Positions 18,349 to 28,428 are shown, numbered from the stretch's first letter. The stretch is 64,000 nucleotides of DNA from an uncultured Sphingorhabdus sp. (GCA_947492905.1 CANLOL010000002.1:169348-233347), one strand, 5' to 3'. Translations and numbers: made by a program. Notes: generated by a model from the sequence alone, not told the origin.

Positions 18349-18624
18349 ATGGCTCGTTCTGTTTGGAAAGGTCCTTTTGTAGACCTATATTTGCTTAAGA
18401 AAGCCGAAGACGCACAAGAAAGCGGAGCCCGCGCTCCGATCAAAACTTGGTCACGTCGTTCAACGGTTCTTCCGCAATTCGTTGGTTTGACCTTCAATGT
18501 TTATAATGGCCAGAAATTTATTCCTGTGTCTGTAAACGAAGATATGGTTGGCCATAAGCTTGGTGAATTTGCTCCTACCCGTAATTATTACGGTCATGGC
18601 GCAGACAAGAAGGGTAAACGCTAA
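18349..18624 (+). CDS. rpsS: 30S ribosomal protein S19
   Basis: 91 residues, starting [17 protein letters not shown]19 is a 30S head protein that forms a complex with S13. [21 protein letters not shown] and the block [16 protein letters not shown] are canonical. The stop TAA overlaps the rplV start by one base (TAATG). Confidence 0.98.
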   Translation: MARSVWKGPFVDLYLLKKAEDAQESGARAPIKTWSRRSTVLPQFVGLTFNVYNGQKFIPVSVNEDMVGHKLGEFAPTRNYYGHGADKKGKR

Positions 18625-19010
18625 TGGGCAAGGCAAAATCTCCTCGCCGTGTAGGTGACAATGAAGCATTGGCAACGGGTACATCTATCCGTGGTTCTGC
18701 TCAAAAGCTTAACTTGGTGGCGCAGCTTATTCGTGGCCGCAAAGTAGAAGACGCATTAAATGTTCTTAGCTTTTCTAAAAAAGCAATGGCGCGTGATGTG
18801 AAATCTGTTTTGAACAGCGCGATTGCAAATGCGGAAAATAATCACAATCTGGATGTTGATTCACTGGTTGTTCAAGAAGCTAGTGTCGGTAAGGCGCTAA
18901 CAATGAAACGTTTTCGTGCTCGTGCACGTGGTCGCGGCAACCAAATCATTAAACCATTCAGCCGTTTGCGGATTGTTGTTCGTGAACAAGAAGAAGAAGA
19001 GGCTAAATAA
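18624..19010 (+). CDS. rplV: 50S ribosomal protein L22
   Basis: 128 residues. L22 lines the exit tunnel; its beta-hairpin carries the conserved [11 protein letters not shown] region near residue 100. The N-terminus is slightly longer than in E. coli. The gene overlaps both rpsS and rpsC by one base, so the three are translationally coupled. Confidence 0.97.
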   Translation: MGKAKSPRRVGDNEALATGTSIRGSAQKLNLVAQLIRGRKVEDALNVLSFSKKAMARDVKSVLNSAIANAENNHNLDVDSLVVQEASVGKALTMKRFRARARGRGNQIIKPFSRLRIVVREQEEEEAK

Positions 19011-19705
19011 TGGGTCAGAAAAGTAATCCTATCGGGCTTCGCCTTCAGATTAATCGCACTTGGGATAGCCGTTGGTTCGCCGAAGGTCATGAATATGGCA
19101 AGCAATTGGTCGAAGATATTAAGATGCGCAAATTCATTTTTGACACTGTTCCGCAAGCAGCAGTTTCAAAAGTTGTCATTGAGCGTCCTGCGAAAACATG
19201 CCGCGTTTCAATTTATGCAGCGCGTCCTGGTGTTATCATCGGTAAAAAAGGCGCAGACATTGAAAAGCTTCGTCAAAAGCTAAAAGCATTTACGGACAGC
19301 GATGTTGCACTCAACATTGTTGAAATTCGTAAACCAGAGATTGATGCTAAATTGGTAGCGCAAGGTGTTGGTGATCAGCTTATTCGCCGTATCGCTTTCC
19401 GTCGTGCAATGAAACGCGCTGTGCAATCTGCATTACGTTTGGGCGCAGAGGGCATCAAAATCACATGCGGTGGTCGTTTAGGCGGTGCAGAGATTGCGCG
19501 TGTTGAATGGTATCGTGAAGGACGCGTTCCTTTGCACACATTGCGTGCGAATGTTGATTATGCAGAATCAGAAGCTCTGACTGCATATGGTATTATCGGG
19601 ATTAAGGTCTGGATCTTCAAAGGTGAGATTTTAGGTCATGATCCTATGGCAACTGACCGGTTGATGATGGATGCGCAAACATCTGGCGTCCGTCCGGCTC
19701 GTTGA
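19010..19705 (+). CDS. rpsC: 30S ribosomal protein S3
   Basis: 231 residues, starting [21 protein letters not shown]3 lies at the mRNA entry site. The KH domain carries [15 protein letters not shown] (about 74-88), and the C-terminal domain has [12 protein letters not shown]. Canonical length for the class; rplP follows after 31 bases with its own ribosome site. Confidence 0.98.
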   Translation: MGQKSNPIGLRLQINRTWDSRWFAEGHEYGKQLVEDIKMRKFIFDTVPQAAVSKVVIERPAKTCRVSIYAARPGVIIGKKGADIEKLRQKLKAFTDSDVALNIVEIRKPEIDAKLVAQGVGDQLIRRIAFRRAMKRAVQSALRLGAEGIKITCGGRLGGAEIARVEWYREGRVPLHTLRANVDYAESEALTAYGIIGIKVWIFKGEILGHDPMATDRLMMDAQTSGVRPAR

Positions 19706-19736
19706 TAGAAACATAGAAAGATAAGGGCGAAGCATC

Positions 19737-20171
19737 ATGCTACAACCGAAGAAACATAAATTCCGTAAAACCTTCAAAGGTCGTATTCACGGAAATGCCA
19801 AAGGCGGAACAGATTTGAACTTTGGTTCTTATGGTCTGAAGGCATTAGAGCCTGAGCGTATCACTGCGCGTCAGATCGAAGCCGCTCGTCGTGCGATTAC
19901 ACGTCACATTAAACGTCAAGGGCGTTTGTGGATCCGCGTATTCCCTGATGTTCCCGTTTCCAAAAAACCTGCTGAGGTTCGCCAAGGTAAAGGTAAGGGT
20001 AGTGTTGAATATTGGGCTGCTCGTGTGAAGCCTGGCCGTATCTTGTTTGAACTTGACGGTGTACCAGGTCCATTGGCTGCTGTTGCTTTTGAGCGCGCTG
20101 CTATGAAACTTCCTATTAGAACCAAAGTTGTTGCTCGTTTGGGTGATACTTCTCATCTGGGAGCGAAATAA
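19737..20171 (+). CDS. rplP: 50S ribosomal protein L16
   Basis: 144 residues, starting [20 protein letters not shown]16 organises the tRNA-binding A-site region of the 50[21 protein letters not shown] and the [20 protein letters not shown] region, with the conserved loop arginine, are present. It overlaps rpmC by one base. Confidence 0.98.
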   Translation: MLQPKKHKFRKTFKGRIHGNAKGGTDLNFGSYGLKALEPERITARQIEAARRAITRHIKRQGRLWIRVFPDVPVSKKPAEVRQGKGKGSVEYWAARVKPGRILFELDGVPGPLAAVAFERAAMKLPIRTKVVARLGDTSHLGAK

Positions 20172-20377
20172 TGACTAAGACAGTAGATCTTCGTGTGAAA
20201 ACTGATGACGAATTGGCAACGCAGCTTAATGAGCTGAAAAAAGAGCAATTCAATTTGCGTTTCCAAACGGCAACGGGCCAGCTTGAAAAGCCAGCACGTG
20301 TTCGCATCGTCCGCCGCGACATTGCTCGCATCAAAACATTAATGGGTGAGCGCGCAAGTGCCGCCAAGTCGGTTTAA
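20171..20377 (+). CDS. rpmC: 50S ribosomal protein L29
   Basis: 68 residues of mostly helical sequence with the family block [20 protein letters not shown] and the following [15 protein letters not shown]29 is at the exit-tunnel rim next to L23. Standard position between L16 and S17. Confidence 0.97.
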   Translation: MTKTVDLRVKTDDELATQLNELKKEQFNLRFQTATGQLEKPARVRIVRRDIARIKTLMGERASAAKSV

Positions 20378-20388
20378 GGAATTTTAAT

Positions 20389-20643
20389 ATGCCAAAACGC
20401 ATCTTAACCGGAACGGTGGTATCCGACGTCAATGACAAGACAATAACTGTCCGCGTTGAACGTAAAGTGAAGCACCCTCTTTATGGTAAAATTATTCGTC
20501 GTTCGAAAAAATATCATGCGCATGACGAAACAAATGAATTTAAAGCTGGTGAAACAGTTCGTATCGAAGAAACAAAGCCAATCTCTAAGAATAAAACATG
20601 GGTTGCTTTGGCACGTTCAAGCGAAGCAAAAGCAGCTGAGTAA
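20389..20643 (+). CDS. rpsQ: 30S ribosomal protein S17
   Basis: 84 residues. An OB-fold primary binding protein of 16S r[42 protein letters not shown] and the [13 protein letters not shown] block are canonical. A 61-base spacer with a small CCG-AA-TT-CGG hairpin separates it from rplN. Confidence 0.98.
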   Translation: MPKRILTGTVVSDVNDKTITVRVERKVKHPLYGKIIRRSKKYHAHDETNEFKAGETVRIEETKPISKNKTWVALARSSEAKAAE

Positions 20644-20704
20644 GAGTTAATTTTAACGGAACTACCGGAATGTTTCGGCAAGCCAGACGAAAGGAATTGG
20701 ATCC

Positions 20705-21073
20705 ATGATCCAGATGCAGTCAAATCTTGAAGTCGCTGATAATAGCGGTGCCAAGCGCGTCCAGTGCATCAAAGTATTGGGCGGTTCAAAACGGCGTTTC
20801 GCCGGTGTGGGCGACATCATTGTGGTATCAGTGAAAGAAGCTGCGCCACGTGGTAAAGTAAAAAAAGGTGATGTTCATCGCGCTGTGATTGTTCGCACCG
20901 CAAAAGACATCCGCCGTGCTGATGGAACTGTAATTCGTTTCGATAGCAGTGCCGCTGTTTTGGTTAATGCTAACAAAGAGCCAATTGGCACCCGTATTTT
21001 TGGGCCAGTGGTTCGTGAACTGCGTGCAAAGAAGCATATGAAAATCATATCTCTTGCACCGGAGGTACTATAA
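20705..21073 (+). CDS. rplN: 50S ribosomal protein L14
   Basis: 122 residues, starting [21 protein letters not shown]14 forms intersubunit bridges with 16S rRNA and is the docking site of the silencing factor RsfS. Length and sequence are canonical. A GAAAGGA ribosome site lies upstream; rplX follows after two bases. Confidence 0.98.
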   Translation: MIQMQSNLEVADNSGAKRVQCIKVLGGSKRRFAGVGDIIVVSVKEAAPRGKVKKGDVHRAVIVRTAKDIRRADGTVIRFDSSAAVLVNANKEPIGTRIFGPVVRELRAKKHMKIISLAPEVL

Positions 21074-21075
21074 TC

Positions 21076-21396
21076 ATGGCAAGTGCTAAGATAAAAAAGG
21101 GCGACAATGTCGTCATTTTGGCAGGTAAAGATAAAGGTAAAACCGGCGAAGTTTCTAAGGTTATGCCTAAAGACGGTAAAGTGATTGTTGCAGGAATGAA
21201 TATTGCAACGCGCCACCGCAAGCCTAGCCAAGAAAACCCTCAGGGCGGTATCGATAAAATCGAAGCTGCTATGGATATTTCTAATGTAGCGATTGCGGAT
21301 CCAAAAGATGGCAAAGCAACGCGCGTTCGTTTTGAAGAAAAAGATGGCAAAAAAGTTCGTATTGCTGTTAAATCAGGGGAAATGATCGATGGCTGA
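21076..21396 (+). CDS. rplX: 50S ribosomal protein L24
   Basis: 106 residues. The N-terminal KOW motif, [20 protein letters not shown], is diagnostic. L24 is an early 50S assembly initiator. It overlaps rplE by eight bases. Confidence 0.97.
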   Translation: MASAKIKKGDNVVILAGKDKGKTGEVSKVMPKDGKVIVAGMNIATRHRKPSQENPQGGIDKIEAAMDISNVAIADPKDGKATRVRFEEKDGKKVRIAVKSGEMIDG

Positions 21397-21970
21397 TAAT
21401 TATGTCCCACGGATGAAAACGCGCTATAACGATGAAATCGTAAAAGCGATGACCGAAAAATTTGGTTATAAAAACCATATGTCAGTGCCTAAGATTGAGA
21501 AAATCACTCTCAACATGGGTGTTGGTGAAGGTTCGCAAGACAAGAAAAAAGTGACAACAGCTTTGGCTGAAATGGAACTTATTGCTGGTCAAAAAGCTGT
21601 GATAACACGTGCGAAAAAATCAATCGCAACGTTTAAGCTACGCGAAGGTATGCCAATTGGTGTAAAAGTGACTTTGCGCCGCACGCAAATGTTTGAATTT
21701 ATCGAACGTTTGGTGACTATTGCAATGCCACGTATTCGTGACTTTCGCGGTTTGAACCCAAAAAGCTTTGATGGTCGTGGTAATTTTGCCATGGGCTTGA
21801 AAGAACAAATTATTTTCCCAGAGATCAGCTATGACGCCATCGACGTGGTGCGCGGTATGGATGTGATTGTAACCACTTCGGCAAAAACGGATGATGAAGC
21901 ACGTGAATTATTACGTCTTTTCGGATTCCCTTTTCCAACGGAGCAAAATGATGAAAAGGCAGCTGCATAA
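21389..21970 (+). CDS. rplE: 50S ribosomal protein L5
   Basis: 193 residues. L5 binds 5S rRNA in the central protuberance. [39 protein letters not shown] and the [15 protein letters not shown] block are canonical, with about ten extra C-terminal residues. The start lies inside rplX. Confidence 0.97.
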   Translation: MADNYVPRMKTRYNDEIVKAMTEKFGYKNHMSVPKIEKITLNMGVGEGSQDKKKVTTALAEMELIAGQKAVITRAKKSIATFKLREGMPIGVKVTLRRTQMFEFIERLVTIAMPRIRDFRGLNPKSFDGRGNFAMGLKEQIIFPEISYDAIDVVRGMDVIVTTSAKTDDEARELLRLFGFPFPTEQNDEKAAA

Positions 21971-22005
21971 TGTTGTCTTTAACGGAAAGGATGAGAGCTT
22001 AAGTC

Positions 22006-22311
22006 ATGGCGAAACTGAGTTCTGTAAATAAAAATGAGCGACGCAAGAAGCTAGTTAAGAAATTTTCTGGTCAATATGCAAAGCTTAAAGCAATGGCAAA
22101 AGACGAAAGTCTTGACGAGAGCGAGCGTTTAATCGCTCGTCTTAAGATGGCCGAAATTCCTCGTAATGGTAACCCAACGCGGGTTCGCAACCGTTGCTCG
22201 ACCACTGGTCGTCCGCGCGGTTATTATCGTAAATTCCGGTTATGCCGGATTGAGCTTCGTGATATGGCCAACAAAGGCCTTATCCCTGGCATCACTAAGT
22301 CAAGCTGGTAA
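22006..22311 (+). CDS. rpsN: 30S ribosomal protein S14 (non-zinc form)
   Basis: 101 residues, the long form without the CxxC zinc pairs of the short form. [20 protein letters not shown] and the [20 protein letters not shown] end are diagnostic. 30S head protein. Confidence 0.97.
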   Translation: MAKLSSVNKNERRKKLVKKFSGQYAKLKAMAKDESLDESERLIARLKMAEIPRNGNPTRVRNRCSTTGRPRGYYRKFRLCRIELRDMANKGLIPGITKSSW

Positions 22312-22323
22312 GGATATTAGATC

Positions 22324-22728
22324 ATGGCATTGACAGATCCTTTGGGTGATTTGCTCACCCGCATTCGTAACGGCCAACGGGCAAAGAAAGACTCCGTCGT
22401 TTCTCCAGCCTCGAAGCTACGCTCTCGTGTTTTAGACGTTTTGCAACGTGAAGGTTATATTCGTGGTTATAGCGAAGAAGCTTTTGGTTCAAAAGGTCAG
22501 CATGGCGGCCTGCGCATTGAATTGAAATATTTTGAAGGCGCGCCTGCTATTCAGCATTTGGCTCGTGTTTCAAAACCTGGTCGCCGCGTATATTCGGGTT
22601 CTAAAGAATTACCGGTTATTCGTAATGGCCTGGGTATAACCATCGTATCAACACCACGTGGTGTGTTATCTGACTCAGAAGCACGCGAATCTAATGTTGG
22701 TGGCGAAATTTTAGCGGAGGTGTTCTGA
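22324..22728 (+). CDS. rpsH: 30S ribosomal protein S8
   Basis: 134 residues. S8 binds the central domain of 16S rRNA and in E. coli represses the spc operon. [20 protein letters not shown] and [20 protein letters not shown] are canonical. It overlaps rplF by one base. Confidence 0.98.
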   Translation: MALTDPLGDLLTRIRNGQRAKKDSVVSPASKLRSRVLDVLQREGYIRGYSEEAFGSKGQHGGLRIELKYFEGAPAIQHLARVSKPGRRVYSGSKELPVIRNGLGITIVSTPRGVLSDSEARESNVGGEILAEVF

Positions 22729-23261
22729 TGAGCCGCATTGGTAAAAAACCAATTGCTATTCCAGCAGGCGTAACCGCCAATATTGCTGATGGTTTGGTGA
22801 CCGTAAAAGGGCCAAAGGGCGAAATGACAATGCCAGCATCCGAAGCAGTGACCTACACTGTTGAAGATGGTCAAGTTGTTGTTGTTCCTGCTAACAAAAC
22901 CAAAAAAGCAATATCTTTCTGGGGTATGCAAAGAACTTTGGTTGAAAATCTGATTGTCGGTGTGACAGAAGGTTTCTCTAAAGTATTAGAAATCAATGGT
23001 GTCGGTTATCGTGCAAAAGTGAACGGTAAAGTTTTAAATCTGCAACTTGGTTTCAGCCATGATGTTGATTTTGACATTCCAGAAGGCATTGACATTAAAA
23101 CGCCGGACCAAACCACGATTGAAATCAGTGGAATGGATAAACAAAAAGTAGGGCAGGTTGCTGCCGAGATTCGTCAGTGGAGAAAGCCAGAGCCGTATAA
23201 AGGCAAAGGCATTAAGTATCGCGGCGAATATATATTCCGTAAAGAAGGGAAGAAGAAGTAA
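22728..23261 (+). CDS. rplF: 50S ribosomal protein L6
   Basis: 177 residues, starting [16 protein letters not shown]6 lies near the sarcin-ricin loop. The C-terminal repeat carries WRKPEPYKGKGIKYRGEYI, diagnostic of the family. Canonical length; rplR follows after three bases. Confidence 0.98.
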   Translation: MSRIGKKPIAIPAGVTANIADGLVTVKGPKGEMTMPASEAVTYTVEDGQVVVVPANKTKKAISFWGMQRTLVENLIVGVTEGFSKVLEINGVGYRAKVNGKVLNLQLGFSHDVDFDIPEGIDIKTPDQTTIEISGMDKQKVGQVAAEIRQWRKPEPYKGKGIKYRGEYIFRKEGKKK

Positions 23262-23264
23262 GCC

Positions 23265-23615
23265 ATGGCGAAACTATCTCTCTTTGAACGTCGCCGCCAA
23301 CGTGTGCGCTCTAAATTGCGCTCACAGGTCGCTGGACGTCCTCGTTTGTCTGTACACCGTACAGGTCAACATATTTATGCTCAAATTATTGATGATGCGC
23401 AGGGCCGTACCTTGGCTTCTGCATCTTCTAATGACAAAGATGTTAAAGGTTTGGGTGCCGATAGTAAAGCTGCTGCCGAAGTTGGTAAGCGCGTTGCTGC
23501 GGCTGCAAAAAAAGCTGGTATCACTAGCGTAGTATTTGATCGTGGAGGATTTCTCTTTCACGGACGCGTAAAAGCGTTAGCAGATGCTGCTAGAGAAGGC
23601 GGATTGGAGTTTTAA
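23265..23615 (+). CDS. rplR: 50S ribosomal protein L18
   Basis: 116 residues, a 5S rRNA-binding protein. [20 protein letters not shown] and the C-terminal [20 protein letters not shown] are canonical. It overlaps rpsE by one base. Confidence 0.97.
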   Translation: MAKLSLFERRRQRVRSKLRSQVAGRPRLSVHRTGQHIYAQIIDDAQGRTLASASSNDKDVKGLGADSKAAAEVGKRVAAAAKKAGITSVVFDRGGFLFHGRVKALADAAREGGLEF

Positions 23616-24349
23616 TGATGGCAGAAGAAAATAAAACAGAAGCCGAAGCTGCTGTAGCATCATCCGATGCCGCAAGTGCCCCTATGGCAACTCCAGAAGC
23701 GCCTCAAGGCAAAAAAGAAGGTCGCGGTGGTAATCGTGGTGGCAATAACGACGGTAAAGGCCGTGGTCGTGGTCGCCGCAATGATCGTAAACCTCGCGAA
23801 GAAGAAGGCGATGAGCTGATTGAAAAATTGGTGCATATCAATCGTGTTTCTAAAACAGTGAAGGGCGGTAAGCGCTTTGGTTTTGCTGCTTTGGTTGTTG
23901 TGGGTGATGGTCAAGGCCGCGCCGGTTTCGGTCATGGTAAAGCACGTGAAGTTCCTGAAGCTATTAATAAAGCAACTGCTGCTGCGAAAAAGAAAATGAT
24001 CCGCGTTCCTTTGAAAGAAGGCCGCACATTGCATCATGATGGCAATGGTCGTTTTGGAGCCGGTAAAGTGACATTGCGCAGTGCACCTGCTGGTACCGGT
24101 ATTATTGCTGGTGGTCCGATGCGTGCTGTGTTTGAATCTTTGGGTGTTGCTGATGTTGTTACCAAATCAGTCGGTACATCAAATCCTTATAACATGATCC
24201 GCGCCACTTTTGATGCGCTTGACAATCAAACAAGTCCGAAATCTGTGGCGCAACGCCGCGGCAAAAAGATTGCTGATTTGTTAGGTCGTGGTTCTGATGG
24301 AGCGTCAAAAGCTGAAGTGCAAGCTGAAGCTGACGCGGTTACGGAGTAA
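23615..24349 (+). CDS. rpsE: 30S ribosomal protein S5 with Gly/Arg-rich N-terminal extension
   Basis: 244 residues, against about 167 in E. coli. Residues 1-60 are Ala/Glu then Gly/Arg/Asn-rich ([19 protein letters not shown]), followed by the normal S5 double-stranded-RNA fold: [20 protein letters not shown], then [12 protein letters not shown] and the C-terminal [13 protein letters not shown]. About 25 extra C-terminal residues are also present. S5 acts in decoding fidelity at the mRNA entry. Similar extensions are common in Sphingomonadales. ATG 23615 is used; 23618 is equally possible. Confidence 0.96.
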   Translation: MMAEENKTEAEAAVASSDAASAPMATPEAPQGKKEGRGGNRGGNNDGKGRGRGRRNDRKPREEEGDELIEKLVHINRVSKTVKGGKRFGFAALVVVGDGQGRAGFGHGKAREVPEAINKATAAAKKKMIRVPLKEGRTLHHDGNGRFGAGKVTLRSAPAGTGIIAGGPMRAVFESLGVADVVTKSVGTSNPYNMIRATFDALDNQTSPKSVAQRRGKKIADLLGRGSDGASKAEVQAEADAVTE

Positions 24350-24354
24350 TCACA

Positions 24355-24531
24355 ATGGCCAAGATTAAAATTAAACAAACTGGTTCACCTATTCGTCGTC
24401 CAGAACGCCAACAAAAAACTTTGATTGGTTTGGGCTTGAATAAAATGCACCGTGTGGTTGAATTGGAAGATACTCCGGAAGTCCGTGGTATGATCCAAAA
24501 AGTACGTCACATGGTACAAGTGGTAGATTAA
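24355..24531 (+). CDS. rpmD: 50S ribosomal protein L30
   Basis: 58 residues, reading [20 protein letters not shown] and ending [27 protein letters not shown] with [14 protein letters not shown] is diagnostic of L30. It starts five bases after the rpsE stop. A small gene that a length cut-off of 60 codons would miss. Confidence 0.96.
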   Translation: MAKIKIKQTGSPIRRPERQQKTLIGLGLNKMHRVVELEDTPEVRGMIQKVRHMVQVVD

Positions 24532-24533
24532 TA

Positions 24534-24560
24534 AAAATGGGGACGTAAGGTTCCCATTTT
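24534..24560 (+). promoter_or_regulatory. hairpin between rpmD and rplO
   Basis: AAAATGGGGAC (24534-24544) pairs over 11 bases with GTTCCCATTTT (24550-24560) around a GTAAG loop. No U-run follows the stem, so an RNA-stability or processing role is as likely as termination. Confidence 0.45.
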
Positions 24561-24609
24561 CAATCGTAATGCGATATTAGCGCGAACAAAGCGAAAGCGA
24601 GTGCAGACT

Positions 24610-25152
24610 ATGAAACTGAATGAGATTAGAGATAATGAAGGTGCACGTCACCGCAAAATGCGGATCGGACGCGGCATTGGTTCTGGCAAAGGCAAAACTG
24701 GCGGTCGTGGCCAAAAAGGTCAAAAAAGCCGTAGTGGTGTAGCCATTAAGGGTTTTGAAGGCGGTCAAATGCCACTTCATATGCGCATTCCAAAACGTGG
24801 TTTTAACAATCCATTTGGCAAAGATTATGCTGAAGTGAATTTGGGTATGATCCAAAAATTTATCGATGCGAAAAAATTAGACGCCAAAAAAGCGGTTGAC
24901 CAAGAAGCTTTAAATGCTGCTGGTTTGACGCGCGGTGGTAAAGATGGTGTTCGTTTGCTTGCTAAAGGCGAAGTCACATCAAAGCTTAACATCAGCGTCG
25001 CTGGTGCTTCAAAGGCTGCTGTAGCGGCTGTTGAAAAAGCAGGCGGTAAAGTGGAAATAGTGAGCAAGGCCTCTGCAAAAGCAGCGGAAGTTAATGCTGC
25101 TAAAAAAGAAGCAATGGCTAAAAAGCGCGCTGCGAAAACCACTAAAAAATAA
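24610..25152 (+). CDS. rplO: 50S ribosomal protein L15
   Basis: 180 residues from ATG 24610 ([20 protein letters not shown]), the conserved L15 start; an in-frame GTG at 24601 would add three residues. [20 protein letters not shown] and [18 protein letters not shown] are canonical. An Ala/Lys-rich C-terminal tail extends beyond the E. coli form (144 residues). It is followed by a spacer with a terminator-like hairpin before secY. Confidence 0.97.
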   Translation: MKLNEIRDNEGARHRKMRIGRGIGSGKGKTGGRGQKGQKSRSGVAIKGFEGGQMPLHMRIPKRGFNNPFGKDYAEVNLGMIQKFIDAKKLDAKKAVDQEALNAAGLTRGGKDGVRLLAKGEVTSKLNISVAGASKAAVAAVEKAGGKVEIVSKASAKAAEVNAAKKEAMAKKRAAKTTKK

Positions 25153-25221
25153 ATAAAAGCATTAAACGGCGGCTAAGCGGCGTCATTTAATGTTTGGGCA
25201 AGATTTATAACTTGTCATATT

Positions 25222-25256
25222 AACCCCGCTACCCATATAGGGCTTGCGGGGTTTGT
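25222..25256 (+). terminator. terminator-like hairpin between rplO and secY
   Basis: AACCCCGC (25222-25229) pairs with GCGGGGTT (25246-25253), with an inner CCC/GGG pair, followed by TGTTATG. A weak U-tail suggests partial termination between the ribosomal genes and secY. Confidence 0.5.
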
Positions 25257-25376
25257 TATGATAATATGTCATTCAATCCCATAATAAATATTTGGCATAG
25301 ATGCCCAAAGTGATTAAGAGACCATAAGTTCCAAGCAAAACCTGTCTGGGGATGGTCAAGAAGAAGGATTTACAGC

Positions 25377-26756
25377 ATGGCTTCTAATGCCGAGAAAATG
25401 GCTGCTGGCGTTAGCTTTTCAAATTTTGGAAAAGCAACTGACTTGAAGAACCGCATCTGGTTTACTTTGGGCGCTTTAATAATTTTTCGTTTATTGAGCT
25501 TTGTGCCTCTTCCAGGGGTTGATCCCGTTGCCCAAGCCTTGCTCTATCAACAAGCTGGTTCTGGCGGTGTATTAGATTATTTGAACACATTCTCAGGCGG
25601 TAGCCTTGAGCGTATGAGCTTAATCGCGCTCGGTGTTATGCCCTACATTACAGCATCAATTGTTATCCAATTGGCGGCTGCGCTAAACCCAACATTGGCC
25701 GCTATTAAAAAAGAAGGCGAGTCTGGCCGTAAAAAGCTTAATCAATATACGCGCTATGGCACCGTGTTTTTGACGGCTATCCAGGGTTATTTCTTAGCCG
25801 CTGGTTTAGAATCATTAGTCGCCTCTAGCGGCATTCAGGCCGTCGTTGATCCTGGTTTATTGTTCCGTGTAGTTGCAACTATCAGTCTTATTGGCGGCAC
25901 ATTATTCCTAATGTGGCTAGGTGAGCAAATTACAGCGCGCGGAATTGGTAATGGTATTTCGCTTATCATTATGGCTGGTATCGTTGCGCAAATGCCGCGT
26001 CTGGTTGGTACTATGCTTGATGGTACAGCAAAAGGCTCAATCAGCGGTCTATTCGCAATGGGCTTCTTGGTAATGTTCATTTGCTTAATCTTGTTGATTT
26101 GCTTCATGGAACGCGCTCAGCGCCGTGTCCTTATTCAATATCCTAAGCGTGCAACGCAGCGCGGCGTTATGCAGGCTGATCGCTCGCATCTTCCGCTAAA
26201 GATTAACACAGCTGGTGTTATCCCGCCGATTTTTGCATCTTCATTATTATTGCTGCCAATCACTTTAACGCAGCTTGGAGGCCAAAATGTCGCGGGCGAT
26301 AATACAACAGGTGATTTTGTAATTACCCTCAACCAATATTTACAGCATGGTCAACCTGTCTATCTATTGCTCTATGGTCTTGGTATTATATTTTTCTGTT
26401 TCTTTTACACGGCGGTTGTATTCAACCCAGAGGAAACATCGGATAATCTGAAAAAAGCTGGTGGCTTTGTTCCGGGTATTCGTCCGGGTAAAAATACCGA
26501 AACATATCTTGATTATGTTCTTACGCGTATCACAGTGCTTGGCGCAGCCTATCTAACCTTAGTATGCTTGCTGCCTGATTATGTGATGGGTACTACAGGA
26601 CAGAGTCAATTCTTTGTTCTGGGCGGAACGAGTTTGCTGATTGTGGTCAATGTGACCATCGATACAGTGTCGCAAATCCAGAGCCATTTATTAGCGCACC
26701 AATATGGTGATTTAATGAAGAAATCAAAATTACGCGGCAAGAAATCGCGTAACTAA
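25377..26756 (+). CDS. secY: preprotein translocase subunit SecY
   Basis: 459 residues with ten hydrophobic segments, the central channel of the Sec translocon in the inner membrane. RLLSFVPLPGVDP, MPYITASIVIQL, the cytosolic loop with GESGRKKLNQYTRYGT, and NPEETSDNLKKAGGFVPGIR are SecY signatures. An AAGAAGGA ribosome site precedes ATG 25377. It clusters with rplO upstream and adk downstream, the common order. Confidence 0.98.
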   Translation: MASNAEKMAAGVSFSNFGKATDLKNRIWFTLGALIIFRLLSFVPLPGVDPVAQALLYQQAGSGGVLDYLNTFSGGSLERMSLIALGVMPYITASIVIQLAAALNPTLAAIKKEGESGRKKLNQYTRYGTVFLTAIQGYFLAAGLESLVASSGIQAVVDPGLLFRVVATISLIGGTLFLMWLGEQITARGIGNGISLIIMAGIVAQMPRLVGTMLDGTAKGSISGLFAMGFLVMFICLILLICFMERAQRRVLIQYPKRATQRGVMQADRSHLPLKINTAGVIPPIFASSLLLLPITLTQLGGQNVAGDNTTGDFVITLNQYLQHGQPVYLLLYGLGIIFFCFFYTAVVFNPEETSDNLKKAGGFVPGIRPGKNTETYLDYVLTRITVLGAAYLTLVCLLPDYVMGTTGQSQFFVLGGTSLLIVVNVTIDTVSQIQSHLLAHQYGDLMKKSKLRGKKSRN

Positions 26757-26793
26757 ACGGGCGCTAGCTTAATATATTATTTTAGGGGTTGAT

Positions 26794-27438
26794 ATGAACA
26801 TCATTCTTTTGGGTCCTCCCGGTGCGGGTAAAGGAACACAGGCTGGCCTGTTAGAAGATAAGTTTGATATGGTTCAACTCTCTACGGGTGATATGCTGCG
26901 CGCTGCTGTTAAAGCGCAAACAGAGGTTGGCAAAAAAGCGAAAGCTGTGATGGATGCAGGCGAGCTTGTTTCTGATGCAATAGTCTCTGGAATCATTGGT
27001 GATCGTCTGGATGAATTAGGGCCTGATAAAGGCGTTATTTTTGACGGCTATCCCCGAACCGCTGCGCAGGCCCATGCATTAGACGAAATATTATCAGAAC
27101 GCGGCCGTAAATTAGATCATGTGATTGAGATAGCTGTCGATGAAGATGCATTGGTGGACCGTATTACGGGCCGTTATACTTGTGCTAATTGTAATGCAGG
27201 TTACCATGACCGTCACAAAAAACCCTCTACCGAAGGCGTATGTGATGTGTGCGGAAGCACTGAATTTAAGCGCCGTCCTGATGATAATGAAGATACTGTG
27301 CGCACACGCATGACTGAATATCGCGGAAAGACAGCGCCTATTTTGCCAATTTATGAAGAGCGTAATATCGTATCGCGCGTAGATGGTATGGGCGGTATTG
27401 AGGAAGTCTCTGATGCGTTAAATGCGATATTATCCTAA
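26794..27438 (+). CDS. adk: adenylate kinase
   Basis: 214 residues. It interconverts ATP + AMP and 2 ADP. The P-loop GPPGAGKGTQAG is near the N-terminus, DGYPRTAAQA carries the NMP-binding arginine, and the LID contains four cysteines (YTCANC and CDVCGS), so this is the zinc-binding long form. Standard position after secY. Confidence 0.97.
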   Translation: MNIILLGPPGAGKGTQAGLLEDKFDMVQLSTGDMLRAAVKAQTEVGKKAKAVMDAGELVSDAIVSGIIGDRLDELGPDKGVIFDGYPRTAAQAHALDEILSERGRKLDHVIEIAVDEDALVDRITGRYTCANCNAGYHDRHKKPSTEGVCDVCGSTEFKRRPDDNEDTVRTRMTEYRGKTAPILPIYEERNIVSRVDGMGGIEEVSDALNAILS

Positions 27439-27498
27439 CGGGTAAGTTATTTTATCCTGCGACTGGCGCTATTCTCTATAATGCGCTAGATATATAGC

Positions 27499-28263
27499 AT
27501 GATTATATCTTATAAAAATTTTTCACTTCTAAAGCTGCGCAATGCGCTATGTGCGTTAATTGCGCCACTTTTTATATTACCAGCTCCTGCGCTTGCAGAA
27601 ATTAATTCTCAATCTGAGAGCGGTTTTTCTGTTTTCCATATTGCTGATGTTGCCGCAGAGCCAGATGAAATATGGGGTAGATTATTATTGCCCAACAGTT
27701 GGTGGAGCGGAGATCATAGCTTTTCTGGGGATGCTGATAATTTCTATCTTGAGCCTAAGGTTGATGGTTGTTTTTGTGAATTGTTAAAAACCGAAAAGGT
27801 TGGCAAGATTAGCGATGCAGGTGCTGTAGAGCATATGCGGATTATACATATTGATCGCGGAAGAAGTTTGCGAATGCTGGGGGCTCTAGGCCCTTTGCAA
27901 TCTGAAGCCGTCAATGGGACATTCACTATTGCTATTAAACCCAATGGCGATGGGACAAGTAAGCTGAGTTTTTTATATGTTGTTGGCGGATATATGCGTT
28001 TTGAAACGCTTAAAATCGCCCCTTCAATTGATAGAGTGATTGGCGAGCAATTTGGCAATTTAGTGAAATTAATTGGCCCTGTATTAAAAACAGATGACAT
28101 AGATTCGACGGATACTGATAAATCAGAAGCATTGGTTATTGATAAAGATATAATAGAATTATCTACCGATGATGAAGAAGATGGCGAAACAGAAACAGGC
28201 GATCAAGAAACCGATGAGGAAGATAATAAAAGCGATACTGATGAGGTTAGAAGAGAGCGGTAG
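27499..28263 (+). CDS. exported SRPBCC-like (polyketide cyclase/START fold) protein with acidic tail
   Basis: 254 residues. A signal peptide (hydrophobic LCALIAPLFILPAPALA) ends near residue 34. Residues about 45-200 resemble an SRPBCC lipid-binding domain: FSVFHIADVAAEPDEIWGRL at the start, internal strands, and a C-terminal helix with IGEQFGNLVKLIGPVL. The last about 50 residues are almost all Asp, Glu, Thr and Ser. No good ribosome site precedes ATG 27499. The position between adk and rpsM is unusual, because those genes are normally adjacent. Function unknown; a periplasmic hydrophobic-ligand protein is a guess. Confidence 0.7.
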   Translation: MIISYKNFSLLKLRNALCALIAPLFILPAPALAEINSQSESGFSVFHIADVAAEPDEIWGRLLLPNSWWSGDHSFSGDADNFYLEPKVDGCFCELLKTEKVGKISDAGAVEHMRIIHIDRGRSLRMLGALGPLQSEAVNGTFTIAIKPNGDGTSKLSFLYVVGGYMRFETLKIAPSIDRVIGEQFGNLVKLIGPVLKTDDIDSTDTDKSEALVIDKDIIELSTDDEEDGETETGDQETDEEDNKSDTDEVRRER

Positions 28264-28328
28264 AACGATAAATAACATCTCTATTTCATTAGATTTTGCA
28301 TGATTATTAACGAATCCGAATAGTTGTC

Positions 28329-28357
28329 TTGACAGTAAAGGCGACTCAGCTTAAGGG
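28329..28357 (+). promoter_or_regulatory. candidate promoter of the rpsM-rpsK-rpoA-rplQ operon
   Basis: TTGACA (28329-28334), a 17-base spacer, then TAAGGG (28352-28357), giving a leader of about 125 bases before rpsM. Same architecture as the candidate before rpsL. Confidence 0.45.
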
Positions 28358-28379
28358 CTGCTATATTCAACAATCATAT

Positions 28380-28428
28380 AACCAGCAGCGCTCTTTTGTG
28401 CGTAAGCTGGTTTTGTGCATTTTGAACC
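28380..28428 (+). promoter_or_regulatory. attenuator-like hairpins in the rpsM leader
   Basis: AACCAGC (28380-28386) pairs with GCTGGTT (28406-28412), with CGC/GCG (28389-28391/28400-28402) stacked inside, followed by TTGTGCATTTTG. The GGTT of the 3' arm (28409-28412) can instead pair with AACC (28425-28428). Two exclusive folds before an r-protein operon suggest autoregulation, for example by S4 or S13 by analogy. Confidence 0.4.

Noticed and set aside
28362..28367. TATATT as -10 for the TTGACA before rpsM
   Set aside because: Spacing of 27 bases is too long; TAAGGG at 17 bases fits better.
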